In this document: positions 47,227 to 56,651 of the stretch, piece after piece
Layout of the letters: every line of letters starts with the position of its first letter
How positions within the stretch are numbered: the first letter of the stretch is position 1
Assembly (NCBI GenBank): GCA_030418115.1
Contig: JAUHQD010000010.1
Span: 62,001-126,000, forward strand
Origin: Alteromonadaceae bacterium BrNp21-10
GTDB taxonomy: Bacteria; Pseudomonadota; Gammaproteobacteria; Enterobacterales; Alteromonadaceae
DNA length: 64,000 bases
Reading direction: 5' to 3'
Notes under the pieces: generated by a model
What the model saw: the letters and a program-made list of their open reading frames with translations, nothing else
Database searches by the model: none
Told to the model about the DNA's origin: nothing
Translations under genes and position numbers: made by a program

Positions 47227-48166
47227 CTAAGTTATCTAACACCTTTTGTAAACTGGGCTCCAAGGGCGCTTTGATCTGCATCTGCTCACCGGATTTAGGG
47301 TGCACAAAACGCAACTGATAAGCATGTAAGAATAATCGCGACAAACCTAACGGTTGTAGAGTCTGATCAAATGCTGACTCTCCGTATTTACTGTCCCCAG
47401 CAATGGCATGCCCAGCATGTAAACAATGCACCCTTATTTGATGAGTTCTACCTGTAATGGGCGAAGCTTCAACCAAGGTGCAATCGGCAAATGTTTTCAA
47501 AATACGGTAGCGGGTCTCGGAAGGTTTGCCTTCTTCATTCACGCAAACCATACGCTCACCGGATTGCAGTGTATTTTTCAACAAGGGCGCTTTGACCTTA
47601 AAACGATTTTCAGGCCATTGGCCTTTAACCAATGCCCAATAACGTTTATCCATGGTTTTTTCACGAAGCTGTTCATGTAAATGCTTTAGGGTTGAACGTT
47701 TCTTTGCCACCAATAATATGCCGGAGGTATCGCGATCCAGTCGGTGCACCAATTCCATAAACTTTTGCGTGGGGCGTAAAGCCCGTAGCGCTTCAATAAG
47801 GCCAAAACTTAATCCACTACCGCCATGCACAGCCATTCCAGACGGTTTATTAACGACAATCAGCACATCATCTTCAAATAAAATGTGTGACTCTAAGGAG
47901 GCAACCATATTCAACTTAGTTGAAGGCAAATCCCCTGCTTCAGATACCCGTACAGGAGGTATTCTGACATTGTCTTGTAGCTGTAGTTTATATTCTGGCT
48001 TAATACGTTTTTTATTAACCCGCACCTCACCCTTTCGCACAATGCGATAAATCATGCTTTTAGGCACGCCCTTTAAGCGGGTACGCAAGAAATTATCAAT
48101 GCGTTGGCCCACCATATCTTCGTCAATGGTGACAAATTGTACTGCTGGATTTTGTTGTATAGTCAT
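47216..48166 (-). CDS. rluC: 23S rRNA pseudouridine synthase RluC
   Basis: A 316-residue enzyme that makes pseudouridines at positions 955, 2504 and 2580 in E. coli numbering. An S4 RNA-binding domain (GQRIDNFLRTRLKGVPKSMI) is followed by the synthase domain with the catalytic aspartate in VHRLDRDTSGILL and the motif TGRTHQIRVH. It is divergent from rne, as in E. coli, across a 713-base space. Confidence 0.96.
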   Translation of the reverse strand: MTIQQNPAVQFVTIDEDMVGQRIDNFLRTRLKGVPKSMIYRIVRKGEVRVNKKRIKPEYKLQLQDNVRIPPVRVSEAGDLPSTKLNMVASLESHILFEDDVLIVVNKPSGMAVHGGSGLSFGLIEALRALRPTQKFMELVHRLDRDTSGILLVAKKRSTLKHLHEQLREKTMDKRYWALVKGQWPENRFKVKAPLLKNTLQSGERMVCVNEEGKPSETRYRILKTFADCTLVEASPITGRTHQIRVHCLHAGHAIAGDSKYGESAFDQTLQPLGLSRLFLHAYQLRFVHPKSGEQMQIKAPLEPSLQKVLDNLDEV

Positions 48167-48879
48167 AGGCGACAGATGGTAGCTTTTTTTAAGCTGTAGT
48201 GCTTTTAATTTCTACTCAAAAATAGCAAAAAAATCCCTATATCAAAGTTGCTAAATTGAGTTTCTAATCAATAATTTGCAATAACCTTACATTGAATAGG
48301 AATATACCTTGCGTAAAATTTGTAATTAATGAGATAATGCGTGAGTCTGCTTGCCCTAATTGTTGGCGACCGGCATGATGATTATTCAATAATGCGGAAT
48401 TTTATTGATGTTGCACCCTACCTACCTTGCGCAAATGTGAGGATTAAAAAATAGGTTGGCTTATATAAGCAACGAAAATCGCGAATAACATCACCATGAA
48501 AAATATTTTAATTTGAGTAGTAATTTGACCATTATCTAATGGGGCATGAGTAGAACATTTTCAAATTGTTCACCAAACTAAAAAGCCCTTGTTAGAACAT
48601 CACACACTATAGTTGCAACGGCAACAAGTGTGCATCGTAAAATAGTTCAGTCAGATTATTACGTTAATTGATTATTGATTCAGTTAACCAATAGACTAAT
48701 TTGAAAATTATCTGCCCTCTAAATTTGGCAGATAAAAGAACGTGAAATTATACGTAATTTAATCTCCAGGTGGTAAGCGCCACAGCTACAGCCGTGAGGC
48801 TGCATAACAAAAATGCCTTCAAATTAGCACTCTAGTTGTGTCTGAGTTAATAATCGGTAATAAATTTATCGAGCACAAT
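48167..48879 (+). promoter_or_regulatory. rluC-rne intergenic space and rne 5' leader
   Basis: A 713-base space without a credible gene. It holds a candidate plus-strand promoter (TTGCGT at 48309-48314, 18 bases, GATAAT at 48333-48338), which would give a leader of about 530 bases. Three hairpins precede the rne start: ATCTGCC/GGCAGAT (48710-48733), GTGG/CCAC (48770-48783) and CAGCC-GTGA-GGCTG (48789-48802). In E. coli the long rne leader with hairpins lets RNase E cut its own mRNA; the same design is likely here. Confidence 0.6.
48789..48802 (+). promoter_or_regulatory. GTGA-tetraloop hairpin in the rne leader
   Basis: CAGCC, loop GTGA (a GNRA tetraloop as RNA), GGCTG. It is the most regular of the leader hairpins and lies 77 bases before the rne ATG. 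It sits directly after a shorter GTGG/CCAC stem. Confidence 0.6.
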
Positions 48880-51792
48880 ATGAAAAGAATGTTAATCAAC
48901 GCAACTCAACAAGAAGAGTTGCGTGTAGCCCTTGTAGATGGGCAAAAACTTTACGACTTAGATATCGAAAGTCCTGGTCACGAACAGAAAAAAGCCAATA
49001 TTTATAAAGGTAAAATCACTCGAGTCGAACCGAGCTTAGAAGCTGCTTTTGTTGAATACGGCGCCGACCGCCACGGTTTCCTCCCGCTTAAAGAAATTGC
49101 CCGCAATTACTTCCCTAAAGGCTACACCTTTGAAGGTCGTCCGAATATTCGCGACGTCATCAAGGAAGGCCAGGAAGTTATTATCCAAATAGATAAAGAA
49201 GAGCGTGGCCAAAAAGGCGCGGCACTTACAACCTTTATCAGTTTAGCCGGTAGTTATTTAGTATTAATGCCAAACAATCCGCGTGCGGGTGGTATTTCTC
49301 GTCGGATTGAAGGTGACGAGCGTACCGACCTAAAAGAATCCTTAGGTAAATTAGAATTGCCTAAAGGCATGGGATTAATTGTCCGTACTGCTGGTGTTGG
49401 TAAATCTTATGAAGAACTATCTTGGGATTTGAACGTACTGATTAATCACTGGACGGCTATCGACACTGCCGCCCAATCAAAACCTGCACCTTTCCTTATC
49501 CACCAAGAAAGTAACGTTATTGTTCGTGCTATTCGAGATTATCTACGCCGTGATATTGGTGAAATCCTGATTGATAAAACCAGTGTATTCGAACAAGCAA
49601 AACAACATATTGAATTGGTACGTCCAGACTTTGCTAGTCGCATTAAGCTCTATCGTGGTGAAGTGCCGCTTTTTAGTCATTACCAAATTGAAAGCCAAAT
49701 TGAATCAGCTTTCCAACGTGAAGTTAGGTTGCCTTCTGGTGGCTCGCTTGTAATTGACCCCACTGAAGCATTGACCTCTATTGATATCAACTCATCTAGA
49801 GCAACTAAAGGCGGCGATATTGAAGAAACCGCACTTAATACGAACTTAGAAGCGGCAGATGAAATTGCTCGTCAATTACGCTTGCGTGATTTAGGTGGCT
49901 TGTTGGTTATCGATTTTATCGACATGACCCCAGTACGCCATCAACGTGAAGTTGAAAACCGTATGAATGATGCCGTTCGTCATGATCGCGCTCGTGTACA
50001 AATAGGTCGTATATCACGTTTTGGTTTATTGGAAATGTCACGCCAACGTTTACGCCCTTCCCTTGGCGATTCTGCTCACCATGTATGTCCTCGTTGTGAA
50101 GGTCATGGCACGGTCCGAGGTACTGAGTCATTAGCACTTTCCATTTTACGCTTGTTTGAAGAAGAATCTCTGAAAGGTAATACCAAGCAAATTGAAGCCC
50201 AATTGCCGGTCGATGTTGCCACTTATTTACTCAACGAAAAACGTCGCTCTATTCGTAGCATAGAAAAGCGCCATGGTGTTGAGCTGATTGTTATCCCTAA
50301 CAAGAATATGGAAACGCCACATTATCAGGTTAACCGCTTAAAAGCGGATGAAACATCTGATGAACTTAGCTACAACCGAGAATTAGTTGAATCAACCGGA
50401 TTCGAATCAAATAAAGCCACCACAGAACCAGTCAAGCGCGAACAGCCTGTACTACAAGGTATGGCTGCGCCAACTGCCGCTGCACCAGTGACTAAAGTAG
50501 AAACTATATCTATCTTTACTAAGCTGGTTAAATTTATTACCGCATTGTTTGCAACGACCAAAAAGAAGCCAAAACCTGATTCGAGTTCACGTAATAGCAA
50601 CAGTCGTAATAGCAACAATCGTCAACGTCAAGATCGCAATAACAACAGACGCGGCCGTAATCGTAACGATAAGAATGCTCGAAATAAACCAGATGGTCGC
50701 AGCGACAATCGCGCGGACACACGCAATGACAGCCGCGCTGAGTCTACAAGCAATAAAAAACGTGACGAACGTCCTACCGCGGATAAGCAGCAAGAGCCGA
50801 CCAGAAGTCGTCCGGCGAAAAAAGCAGCTGAGCAACCGGTCGTAGAGAAAAAAGAAGAAAAGGTCACCGAAAGACGCAAGCGCCGTGATACTCGTCGCAA
50901 CGTTCGTGGTAACAAAGAACAAACTACAGCTGTAGAAGAAAACCTAGCAGCAGCCGCTATACCAGAATCAACTGAAACTTCGTCGGTAACCACTGAAGTT
51001 GCACCGAGCGTTGATAATGGTGAAGCACCTCAACAGGCTGAAGAGACTGAATCGGAAAACCGTAGCCGTTCACGTCGTTCACCTCGTCATCTTCGTGCAG
51101 CGGGTCAACGTCGTAAAAAAGAGTCACAGGAAGATAATGCAAACGCAACAAATGATGAGGACACCACTCCATCTGCTATCGCGCCTACTGTTGATTCTTC
51201 AAATGCAACGAATGAAAGTAACGCCAATGTTAATATTGACAGTACAGATAACGTGGAACAACAACCTGTTGCCAATCCAAGTAAAGTGGAAAAAGCGGTA
51301 ACAACACAAAGCAGTGGCCAGATAGATCTACTTGCTGATGCTGATGTTACGGAAACCGTTAAGCCACAAGTGGAAGCGCCAAAGGAAAAACCAGCGGTAT
51401 CACAACCAGTAGTAGCTCAAGTTGAAATTCCTTTAGAAACATCTTCGGTAGAAGTTGAAGTGCAAATTACTGAGCAAGAAGCGGTGGTGAGTGCAGTAGA
51501 TAATAGTAGTGTGACTATAGAAGAACAGCCTAGCAGTGACGAAAGTCAGCCTAACGCGCCAGTTAAAGTAAGTAGTGCGCCAGCACCGATTTACGTTAAA
51601 GTCCCCGCTAAATCAATATCACACCCGATGACGAAACCAGAATCATTAAATTATGATTTTGAAGAGATAGCGATTAAGGCCGTTGAAGATACTAAACGTC
51701 AAGAAGTGCCTAAGTCAGGAAAAGCAGCGGCTGTGTTAAGTTTATCGGCTAAATCTGATGCACCAATGACAAAACCACAATCACTCAGTTAA
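48880..51792 (+). CDS. rne: Ribonuclease E
   Basis: A 970-residue endoribonuclease that starts mRNA decay and matures rRNA and tRNA, and scaffolds the degradosome. The catalytic half (to about 510) is nearly that of E. coli: [18 protein letters not shown], the S1 domain, [15 protein letters not shown] and VIDFIDMTP with the catalytic aspartates, and the Zn-link CPRCEGHG. The disordered half has an amphipathic membrane-binding helix near 541-562 ([13 protein letters not shown]), an Arg-rich region, [15 protein letters not shown] near 732-746, and two copies of PMTKPxSL near 914 and 960. The frame opens at 48838, but ATG 48880 is the family start. Confidence 0.97.
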   Translation: MKRMLINATQQEELRVALVDGQKLYDLDIESPGHEQKKANIYKGKITRVEPSLEAAFVEYGADRHGFLPLKEIARNYFPKGYTFEGRPNIRDVIKEGQEVIIQIDKEERGQKGAALTTFISLAGSYLVLMPNNPRAGGISRRIEGDERTDLKESLGKLELPKGMGLIVRTAGVGKSYEELSWDLNVLINHWTAIDTAAQSKPAPFLIHQESNVIVRAIRDYLRRDIGEILIDKTSVFEQAKQHIELVRPDFASRIKLYRGEVPLFSHYQIESQIESAFQREVRLPSGGSLVIDPTEALTSIDINSSRATKGGDIEETALNTNLEAADEIARQLRLRDLGGLLVIDFIDMTPVRHQREVENRMNDAVRHDRARVQIGRISRFGLLEMSRQRLRPSLGDSAHHVCPRCEGHGTVRGTESLALSILRLFEEESLKGNTKQIEAQLPVDVATYLLNEKRRSIRSIEKRHGVELIVIPNKNMETPHYQVNRLKADETSDELSYNRELVESTGFESNKATTEPVKREQPVLQGMAAPTAAAPVTKVETISIFTKLVKFITALFATTKKKPKPDSSSRNSNSRNSNNRQRQDRNNNRRGRNRNDKNARNKPDGRSDNRADTRNDSRAESTSNKKRDERPTADKQQEPTRSRPAKKAAEQPVVEKKEEKVTERRKRRDTRRNVRGNKEQTTAVEENLAAAAIPESTETSSVTTEVAPSVDNGEAPQQAEETESENRSRSRRSPRHLRAAGQRRKKESQEDNANATNDEDTTPSAIAPTVDSSNATNESNANVNIDSTDNVEQQPVANPSKVEKAVTTQSSGQIDLLADADVTETVKPQVEAPKEKPAVSQPVVAQVEIPLETSSVEVEVQITEQEAVVSAVDNSSVTIEEQPSSDESQPNAPVKVSSAPAPIYVKVPAKSISHPMTKPESLNYDFEEIAIKAVEDTKRQEVPKSGKAAAVLSLSAKSDAPMTKPQSLS

Positions 51793-51820
51793 TACATTAA
51801 ATTGAGCGAAGCGTAGAGCT

Positions 51821-51852
51821 AAAAAAGCCAGTCTATAACGACTGGCTTTTTT
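51821..51852. terminator. Bidirectional terminator between rne and trhA
   Basis: AAAAAAGCCAGT (51821-51832), eight-base loop, ACTGGCTTTTTT (51841-51852). A perfect 12-pair stem, placed between the two convergent genes. Confidence 0.92.
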
Positions 51853-51863
51853 ATGTCCCATTA

Positions 51864-52502
51864 TTAAATAACGAAGAGATAGATAGAAAGATAATGACAG
51901 GTGCAACCAGCTAACACAAAAAGGTGCCAGATTGCATGGGTATATTTATGCTTTTTAGCGACATAAAACAACACGCCAATATTAAAAAACACACCACCTG
52001 CCACTAACAACCAAAACCCGGCGCTAGGTAATGCGTTGTACAGTGGGTAAATTATTAGTAACGCAAACCATCCCATTAACAGATAAGTGGCTACAGATAC
52101 CTTTGGATAACGACCTTTAGCCCAACATTTAAAACTCACACCAAAAACCGCTAAACACCATATTGCAATGGTTAACCCGACTCCTAACTGCCCACCTATG
52201 GTTATCAGCAGGAATGGAGTGTTAGTCCCCGCAATAAGCAAATAAATGGCACTATGATCCAACAGCTTTAATGTTTTTTTAGCCTTCGCATTTCGTACGC
52301 TATGGTACAAAGTAGATGTCAGCAGCATCATCAATAACGAACTGCTATAGATACTGGTTGCTGCGATCTCAAGGATATTATCCGCCTTAAGCACAATATA
52401 AACTAAACCAAACACAGCAATAATGAAGCCCACTCCGTGGCTAATACTGTTTAACCACTCCTCAGTTGTTGAGTATGCGCTGGTATTGCTAGCAACAGAC
52501 AT
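51864..52502 (-). CDS. trhA: Hemolysin III / TrhA family membrane protein
   Basis: A 212-residue, seven-helix protein of the PAQR/hemolysin III family (YqfA/TrhA in E. coli). The conserved residues are in EEWLNSISHGVGF, SSSLLMMLLTSTLYHS, LLDHSAIYLLIAGTNTPFLL and the final HAIWHLFVLAGCTCHYLSIY, whose histidines and aspartate could bind zinc. The family is linked to membrane energy balance and unsaturated lipid. ATG at 52502 after AGGA. A FabR-like box overlaps its candidate promoter. Confidence 0.92.
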   Translation of the reverse strand: MSVASNTSAYSTTEEWLNSISHGVGFIIAVFGLVYIVLKADNILEIAATSIYSSSLLMMLLTSTLYHSVRNAKAKKTLKLLDHSAIYLLIAGTNTPFLLITIGGQLGVGLTIAIWCLAVFGVSFKCWAKGRYPKVSVATYLLMGWFALLIIYPLYNALPSAGFWLLVAGGVFFNIGVLFYVAKKHKYTHAIWHLFVLAGCTCHYLSIYLFVI

Positions 52503-52517
52503 AATGCATTCCTATAA

Positions 52518-52529
52518 GTGTAATTACAC
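52518..52529. promoter_or_regulatory. GTGTAATTACAC palindrome upstream of trhA
   Basis: A perfect 12-base palindrome 16 bases before the trhA ATG. It would lie in the early transcript or near the start point. The binding protein is not known; it is shorter than the HexR boxes elsewhere. Confidence 0.35.
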
Positions 52530-52546
52530 AATCACTATACAATTTC

Positions 52547-52564
52547 AGCGTACAACTGTACACC
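52547..52564. promoter_or_regulatory. FabR-like operator upstream of trhA
   Basis: AGCGTACAACTGTACACC: arms AGCGTACA and TGTACACC, two mismatches from an exact inverted repeat around AC. The AGCGTACA half fits the FabR operators that repress fabA and fabB in E. coli, where yqfA (trhA) is also a predicted FabR target. It overlaps a possible -35 (TGTACA) with a -10 TATAGT 17 bases on. Confidence 0.65.
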
Positions 52565-52725
52565 AAAGTCTTTAGGCAATATAAAACGCCAGTAAAATAC
52601 TATTTTATTTATAAACTACCCTGACCAGTGGCCATAAACAGGATTTTAACTAGACGGAAACCCATGAAGCTGTGATGATAAGCGGCTACTAACAACCTGA
52701 TAACAATTAAAAAATAGGGCATGGT

Positions 52726-54288
52726 ATGAACTTAGCTACTTTAGATATAGTGATTTTCGTTGTCTATGTATTAGCCTTACTAGGAATAGCCTGGTGGGTT
52801 TCGCGAGAGAAAAGCGGACATGAAAAAGATACGAAAGATTATTTTTTAGCGAGTAAATCGCTTCCTTGGTGGGCTATCGGCGCCTCGCTGATTGCTTCTA
52901 ACATCTCGGCAGAACAAATCATAGGTATGTCCGGCTCAGGATATAAATTAGGTTTAGCGATTGCGTCCTATGAATGGATGGCAGCCATTACCCTCATTTT
53001 AGTGGCGAAATATTTTTTACCTATTTTCTTAAAGCATCAAATTTACACCATGCCGCAGTATTTAGAACATCGCTATGATAATCGCGTCAAAACCGTGATG
53101 GCGGTCTTCTGGTTAGCCGTATATGTGTTCGTTAATTTAACTGCAGTACTTTGGTTGGGCGGTTTAGCGATTAATACTATTACTGGTGTTGATTTAACCA
53201 CCGCGATGATATTTTTAGCGGTATTCTCAGTGGCCTACTCCTTATATGGTGGCCTAAAAGCGGTCGCCTATACCGATATCATCCAAGTGGTATTATTGAT
53301 CTTTGGTGGCCTTATGTTGTCTTATATTGCCCTTGATTTGGTCGCCGAAGGCAATGGCGTGTTAGCCGGGTTCGGAATATTAACCGACACCATGCCAGAG
53401 AAATTCGACATGATATTCAGTGCTGACAGCGAGCACTATATGGATTTACCTGGTATTTCGGTATTGCTTGGTGGTATGTGGATCATGAACATTTCTTATT
53501 GGGGTTTCAATCAATACATCATTCAACGGGCCCTCGCCGCGAAAGATGTACCTGAAGCACAAAAAGGGATTGTCTTCGCAGCCTACTTAAAATTGTTAAT
53601 GCCTATCATCGTCGTGTTACCTGGGATTGCCGCAGCAGTATTGTATAAAGATTTAGCTCGCCCAGATGAAGCCTACCCAACATTAATGACACTGATGCCA
53701 GTGGGTTTAAAAGGATTGATTTTTGCCGCGTTGGTTGCAGCCATTGTTTCTTCCCTAGCCTCTATGAGTAACAGTATATCGACTATTTTTACCATGGATC
53801 TATACTCTCGCTTCAAGCCCCAAGAGTCACAAAAGCATTATGTTACCGTTGGTCGTATTGTAAGCCTAGTGGCGCTTATTGTAGCGATGATTTGCGCTGA
53901 GCCGCTTTTAGGTAAATTTGATCAGGCATTCCAGTATATTCAGGAATTTACCGGCTTCTTTACCCCAGGCATAGTCGTTATCTTTATGATGGGCATGTTT
54001 TGGAAGCGTACCACTGCCAATGGTGCGCTGGTGGCAGCAATTGGTTCAGCCGTATTGTCTTTCGCGTTCAAAATGTGGTTCCCTGAATTACCGTTTATGG
54101 ATCGTGTCGGTTTGGTTTTCTTAGCTTGTCTTGTACTTGCTGCGACAGTGTCATTGCTGGGCAAAGCACCAGAGAATGTTTATGCACAAAGCGATGCTAA
54201 AATAGATCACAGTACCTCCACCAGCTTCAATATGGCTGCAATAGGAGTTGTGATTATCTTAGCGGCGCTATACGCCACATGGTGGTAA
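52726..54288 (+). CDS. Sodium/solute symporter, SSS family (sugar-type)
   Basis: A 520-residue transporter with about 14 helices. SGLT-like wording is strong: FLASKSLPWWAIGASLIASNISAEQIIGMSGSGY in the first helix region, AKYFLPIFLKHQIYTMPQYLEHRY, TAVLWLGGLAINTITG, YSLYGGLKAVAYTDIIQV and SSLASMSNSISTIFTMDLY. The family moves sugars or other solutes with sodium. The sugar-type reading is from resemblance to bacterial sodium/glucose-galactose carriers. A terminator follows at 54314. The DUF1080 gene comes next on the same strand. Confidence 0.88.
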   Translation: MNLATLDIVIFVVYVLALLGIAWWVSREKSGHEKDTKDYFLASKSLPWWAIGASLIASNISAEQIIGMSGSGYKLGLAIASYEWMAAITLILVAKYFLPIFLKHQIYTMPQYLEHRYDNRVKTVMAVFWLAVYVFVNLTAVLWLGGLAINTITGVDLTTAMIFLAVFSVAYSLYGGLKAVAYTDIIQVVLLIFGGLMLSYIALDLVAEGNGVLAGFGILTDTMPEKFDMIFSADSEHYMDLPGISVLLGGMWIMNISYWGFNQYIIQRALAAKDVPEAQKGIVFAAYLKLLMPIIVVLPGIAAAVLYKDLARPDEAYPTLMTLMPVGLKGLIFAALVAAIVSSLASMSNSISTIFTMDLYSRFKPQESQKHYVTVGRIVSLVALIVAMICAEPLLGKFDQAFQYIQEFTGFFTPGIVVIFMMGMFWKRTTANGALVAAIGSAVLSFAFKMWFPELPFMDRVGLVFLACLVLAATVSLLGKAPENVYAQSDAKIDHSTSTSFNMAAIGVVIILAALYATWW

Positions 54289-54313
54289 CCGCACTTTAAT
54301 CTAGAATAACAAC

Positions 54314-54352
54314 AAGCCCCGAGTGTATGATTAAATACCTTGGGGCTTTTTT
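54314..54352 (+). terminator. Terminator after the SSS transporter gene
   Basis: AAGCCCC (54314-54320), a partly paired long loop, GGGGCTT (54342-54348), followed by a run of T. It ends the transporter transcript before the DUF1080 gene. Confidence 0.88.
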
Positions 54353-54451
54353 TATTCTATTGGCCATCCAGCTTTAGCCGCAATTGTTATAGATTTTCGC
54401 GTCATTGCTGATTATCCTCAGAACACTACATAATCTATATTGGGCTCTGTC

Positions 54452-55477
54452 ATGTACAAATTATTTTTACTATTTTTTTTAACTAGCTTAAGCAGTTTAT
54501 CGTTGGCCAATACTGCTCCATGGGTCAGCTTATTTGATGGTAAAACCTTAAGCGGCTGGCAAGCCAATGAACGTCCAGATTCATGGAAAGTACTTGACGG
54601 CGCCATCGTCACTAATGGTGAGCGTTCTCATTTGTTTTATACCGGTGAAGTAGCCCAACATAATTTCAAAAACTTTGTTTTCTCTGCAAAAGTAAAAGCC
54701 GAAAGCGGATCTAATTCCGGTATTTATATTCACACCCAATTAAGCGATGATCATTGGCCCAGTAAGGGTTATGAGTTACAGGTTTACAATGCGCGTCCAA
54801 CCGACCATGACGGTTATATTGAACGTAAAATGACCGGCAGCATTTATGCCGTGCGTAATACTTGGCAGGCCCATGTAAAGGACAACGAATGGTTTGACTA
54901 CAAGATTGTGGTATCCGGAAAAACCATTCAAACTTTTATCAATGACCAGCTCATCTGTGAATACACTGAAAGTGAACAACCATGGCGAGAAAAAGATAAA
55001 ACAGGCCGTTTGTTGTCATCAGGTACGTTTGCATTACAAGCTCATGATCCCAAAAGTATTGTTCATTACAAAGATTTGAAGGTAAAAATGCTGAAAGATG
55101 ACGCGCCTTCTCTAGGTCAGCCACTTAATAACTCTGAACTTAATCAGCTAGTGTCAAAATTTGCCAATGATAATATTCCGCTCATTGATATTGGCAGTCA
55201 TTCTTCTGAAAATCAGACTATGGCTCGTCAACTAGGGTTCACTATTGTTGATACTTCCCTAGCCGACGCCAAGATGCATACAAGCATTCTTTTGAATGCA
55301 AATAATACTGAAGCCACTCTATCTCCAGCTATTTTAAAAACGGCCATCAATAAAGGCAGTAAAGTGTTGTTTGCGTCGGGTAATTTAAACTCCTTCAAAA
55401 CATCTCAATTATTAGAGCAACTAAGGTTACTCGAACAAACCGACATTGGTTGGCAACATTTTTGGGTGCCTCTCTAA
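54452..55477 (+). CDS. Secreted DUF1080 (3-keto-glycoside hydrolase-like) protein
   Basis: About 341 residues. A signal peptide opens it (MYKLFLLFFLTSLSSLSLA). DUF1080 (a concanavalin-like fold) covers about 23-215: WVSLFDGKTLSGWQ, SGSNSGIYIHTQ, KGYELQVYNA and the end IVHYKDLKVK. Some relatives hydrolyse 3-keto-disaccharides. The last 120 or so residues are a second, unrecognised domain (NIPLIDIGSHSS; ending WQHFWVPL). Its frame begins earlier (54440), but ATG 54452 gives the signal peptide. It lies after a sugar-type sodium symporter, so a glycoside-degrading role is plausible but not proven. Confidence 0.82.
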   Translation: MYKLFLLFFLTSLSSLSLANTAPWVSLFDGKTLSGWQANERPDSWKVLDGAIVTNGERSHLFYTGEVAQHNFKNFVFSAKVKAESGSNSGIYIHTQLSDDHWPSKGYELQVYNARPTDHDGYIERKMTGSIYAVRNTWQAHVKDNEWFDYKIVVSGKTIQTFINDQLICEYTESEQPWREKDKTGRLLSSGTFALQAHDPKSIVHYKDLKVKMLKDDAPSLGQPLNNSELNQLVSKFANDNIPLIDIGSHSSENQTMARQLGFTIVDTSLADAKMHTSILLNANNTEATLSPAILKTAINKGSKVLFASGNLNSFKTSQLLEQLRLLEQTDIGWQHFWVPL

Positions 55478-55951
55478 AAGCCACAAAATATACAGTAAGC
55501 CAGACGATATAGTACCTCGCTGGTCTTAGCGCTTTTATGGATTTTTAGCATCTACTATATAGGCTTTAAACATTAATTAGATTTTGAAGTAAAGTTATGT
55601 TTCAACGCGATTGGTTAATGTTAGCGTTTCTTTCCTCCAGACTTAGAATGTGGACTAGAATGGCCCTCGGTGATGACAGCTGTAATACGCTTTTCGATCA
55701 CATTATGGTGATGTTATCAGTAAAGTAAATACCGCGTCTCGTCGTGTATATCGGTTAAATAACCCATTACTGAAACCGCAAACTCCATTAGCACATAAAG
55801 AACTATGGGTTGACCTATCAGCCAAACTTAAATGATGGTTTGGTTATTGCCCCAAGAGAAATGATTAAACACCCTGCGTTAACTAAGAATAATTAAACTA
55901 TCGAAATAATTAGGCCAACAGGCACTAAACCAATCCTACATTTTTGCAATG
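55478..55951. pseudogene. 474-base stretch with decayed coding fragments, no intact gene
   Basis: Between the DUF1080 gene and pyrF no intact gene is seen, but several plus-strand pieces read like protein in changing frames. One runs from about 55695 to a TGA at 55835 (YAFRSHYGDVISKVNTASRR, then VYRLNNPLLKPQTPLAHKEL, ending LSAKLK). A second, in the next frame, ends at a TAA at 55894 (NDGLVIAPREMIKHPALTK). A third, just upstream, reads FFPPDLECGLEWPSVM. An ATG at 55597 gives only 43 codons. The pieces suggest a gene broken by frameshifts; I do not recognise the family. Confidence 0.35.
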
Positions 55952-56650
55952 TTAAGCGATTGACTGATTAATACTATTCAATACTGCATAGGGATCAGCA
56001 GCTTGGGTTATCGGACGGCCAATCACCATATAGTCGACTCCTACCTTAACCGCTTGTTGAGGTGTCATTACACGTTGTTGATCGCCCCTATCAGCCCCTT
56101 CAGGACGAATTCCCGGTGTAACGAGTGCAAAAGACGCACCCAGTTCAGTTTTGAGTAGATTCGCTTCTAAAGCCGAGCAAACCACACCATCTAAGCCACT
56201 CGATTGAGTCAGTCTGGCCAACCGTAATACCTGCTCTTCTGGTGTGATGGATATGCCGATTTCAGCTAAGTCTTGTTGTTGCATACTGGTTAATACCGTT
56301 ACTGCAATTAACTTAGGTCGCTGTTGAGCAAATTGCTTATCCAACGCAGTTAGTGTGGTTTCCATCATTTTTCTGCCACCACTGGCATGCACATTTAACA
56401 TCCATACCCCAAGATCGGCAGCAGCTAAACTGGCTTTGGCAACCGTATTAGGGATGTCGTGAAATTTTAGGTCGAGGAATACATCAAAACCTTTATTAAC
56501 TAAAGACGTTACAAAAGTAGGTCCGAAATGGGTAAACATTTCTTTGCCTACCTTCAACTTGCATTGCTCTGGCGTGACTTGCTCGACAAAATCTAAGGCT
56601 TTTGCCTGTTGATCAAAATCTAAAGCAACAATTACTTTTGCGTCTTTCAT
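55952..56650 (-). CDS. pyrF: Orotidine-5'-phosphate decarboxylase
   Basis: A protein of about 232 residues that makes UMP from OMP. Motifs are [10 protein letters not shown], the active-site [14 protein letters not shown] with the lysine and aspartates, [24 protein letters not shown] and [13 protein letters not shown]. Two ATG codons fit (56662 and 56650); the later one has GGGGAA before it and removes a non-conserved MGNS. The frame overlaps or abuts lapB, as in E. coli, so the genes are co-transcribed. Confidence 0.96.
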   Translation of the reverse strand: MKDAKVIVALDFDQQAKALDFVEQVTPEQCKLKVGKEMFTHFGPTFVTSLVNKGFDVFLDLKFHDIPNTVAKASLAAADLGVWMLNVHASGGRKMMETTLTALDKQFAQQRPKLIAVTVLTSMQQQDLAEIGISITPEEQVLRLARLTQSSGLDGVVCSALEANLLKTELGASFALVTPGIRPEGADRGDQQRVMTPQQAVKVGVDYMVIGRPITQAADPYAVLNSINQSIA

Positions 56651-56651
56651 A

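Noticed and set aside
50549-50993. Overlapping frames on both strands in the middle of rne
   Set aside because: The low-complexity Arg/Asn-rich coding sequence opens frames by chance; the rne frame is continuous through it.
51174-51560. Possible frameshift or insertion in the poorly conserved RNase E tail
   Set aside because: The frame stays open, acidic and low-complexity as expected for the disordered half, and ends in the PMTKP motif.
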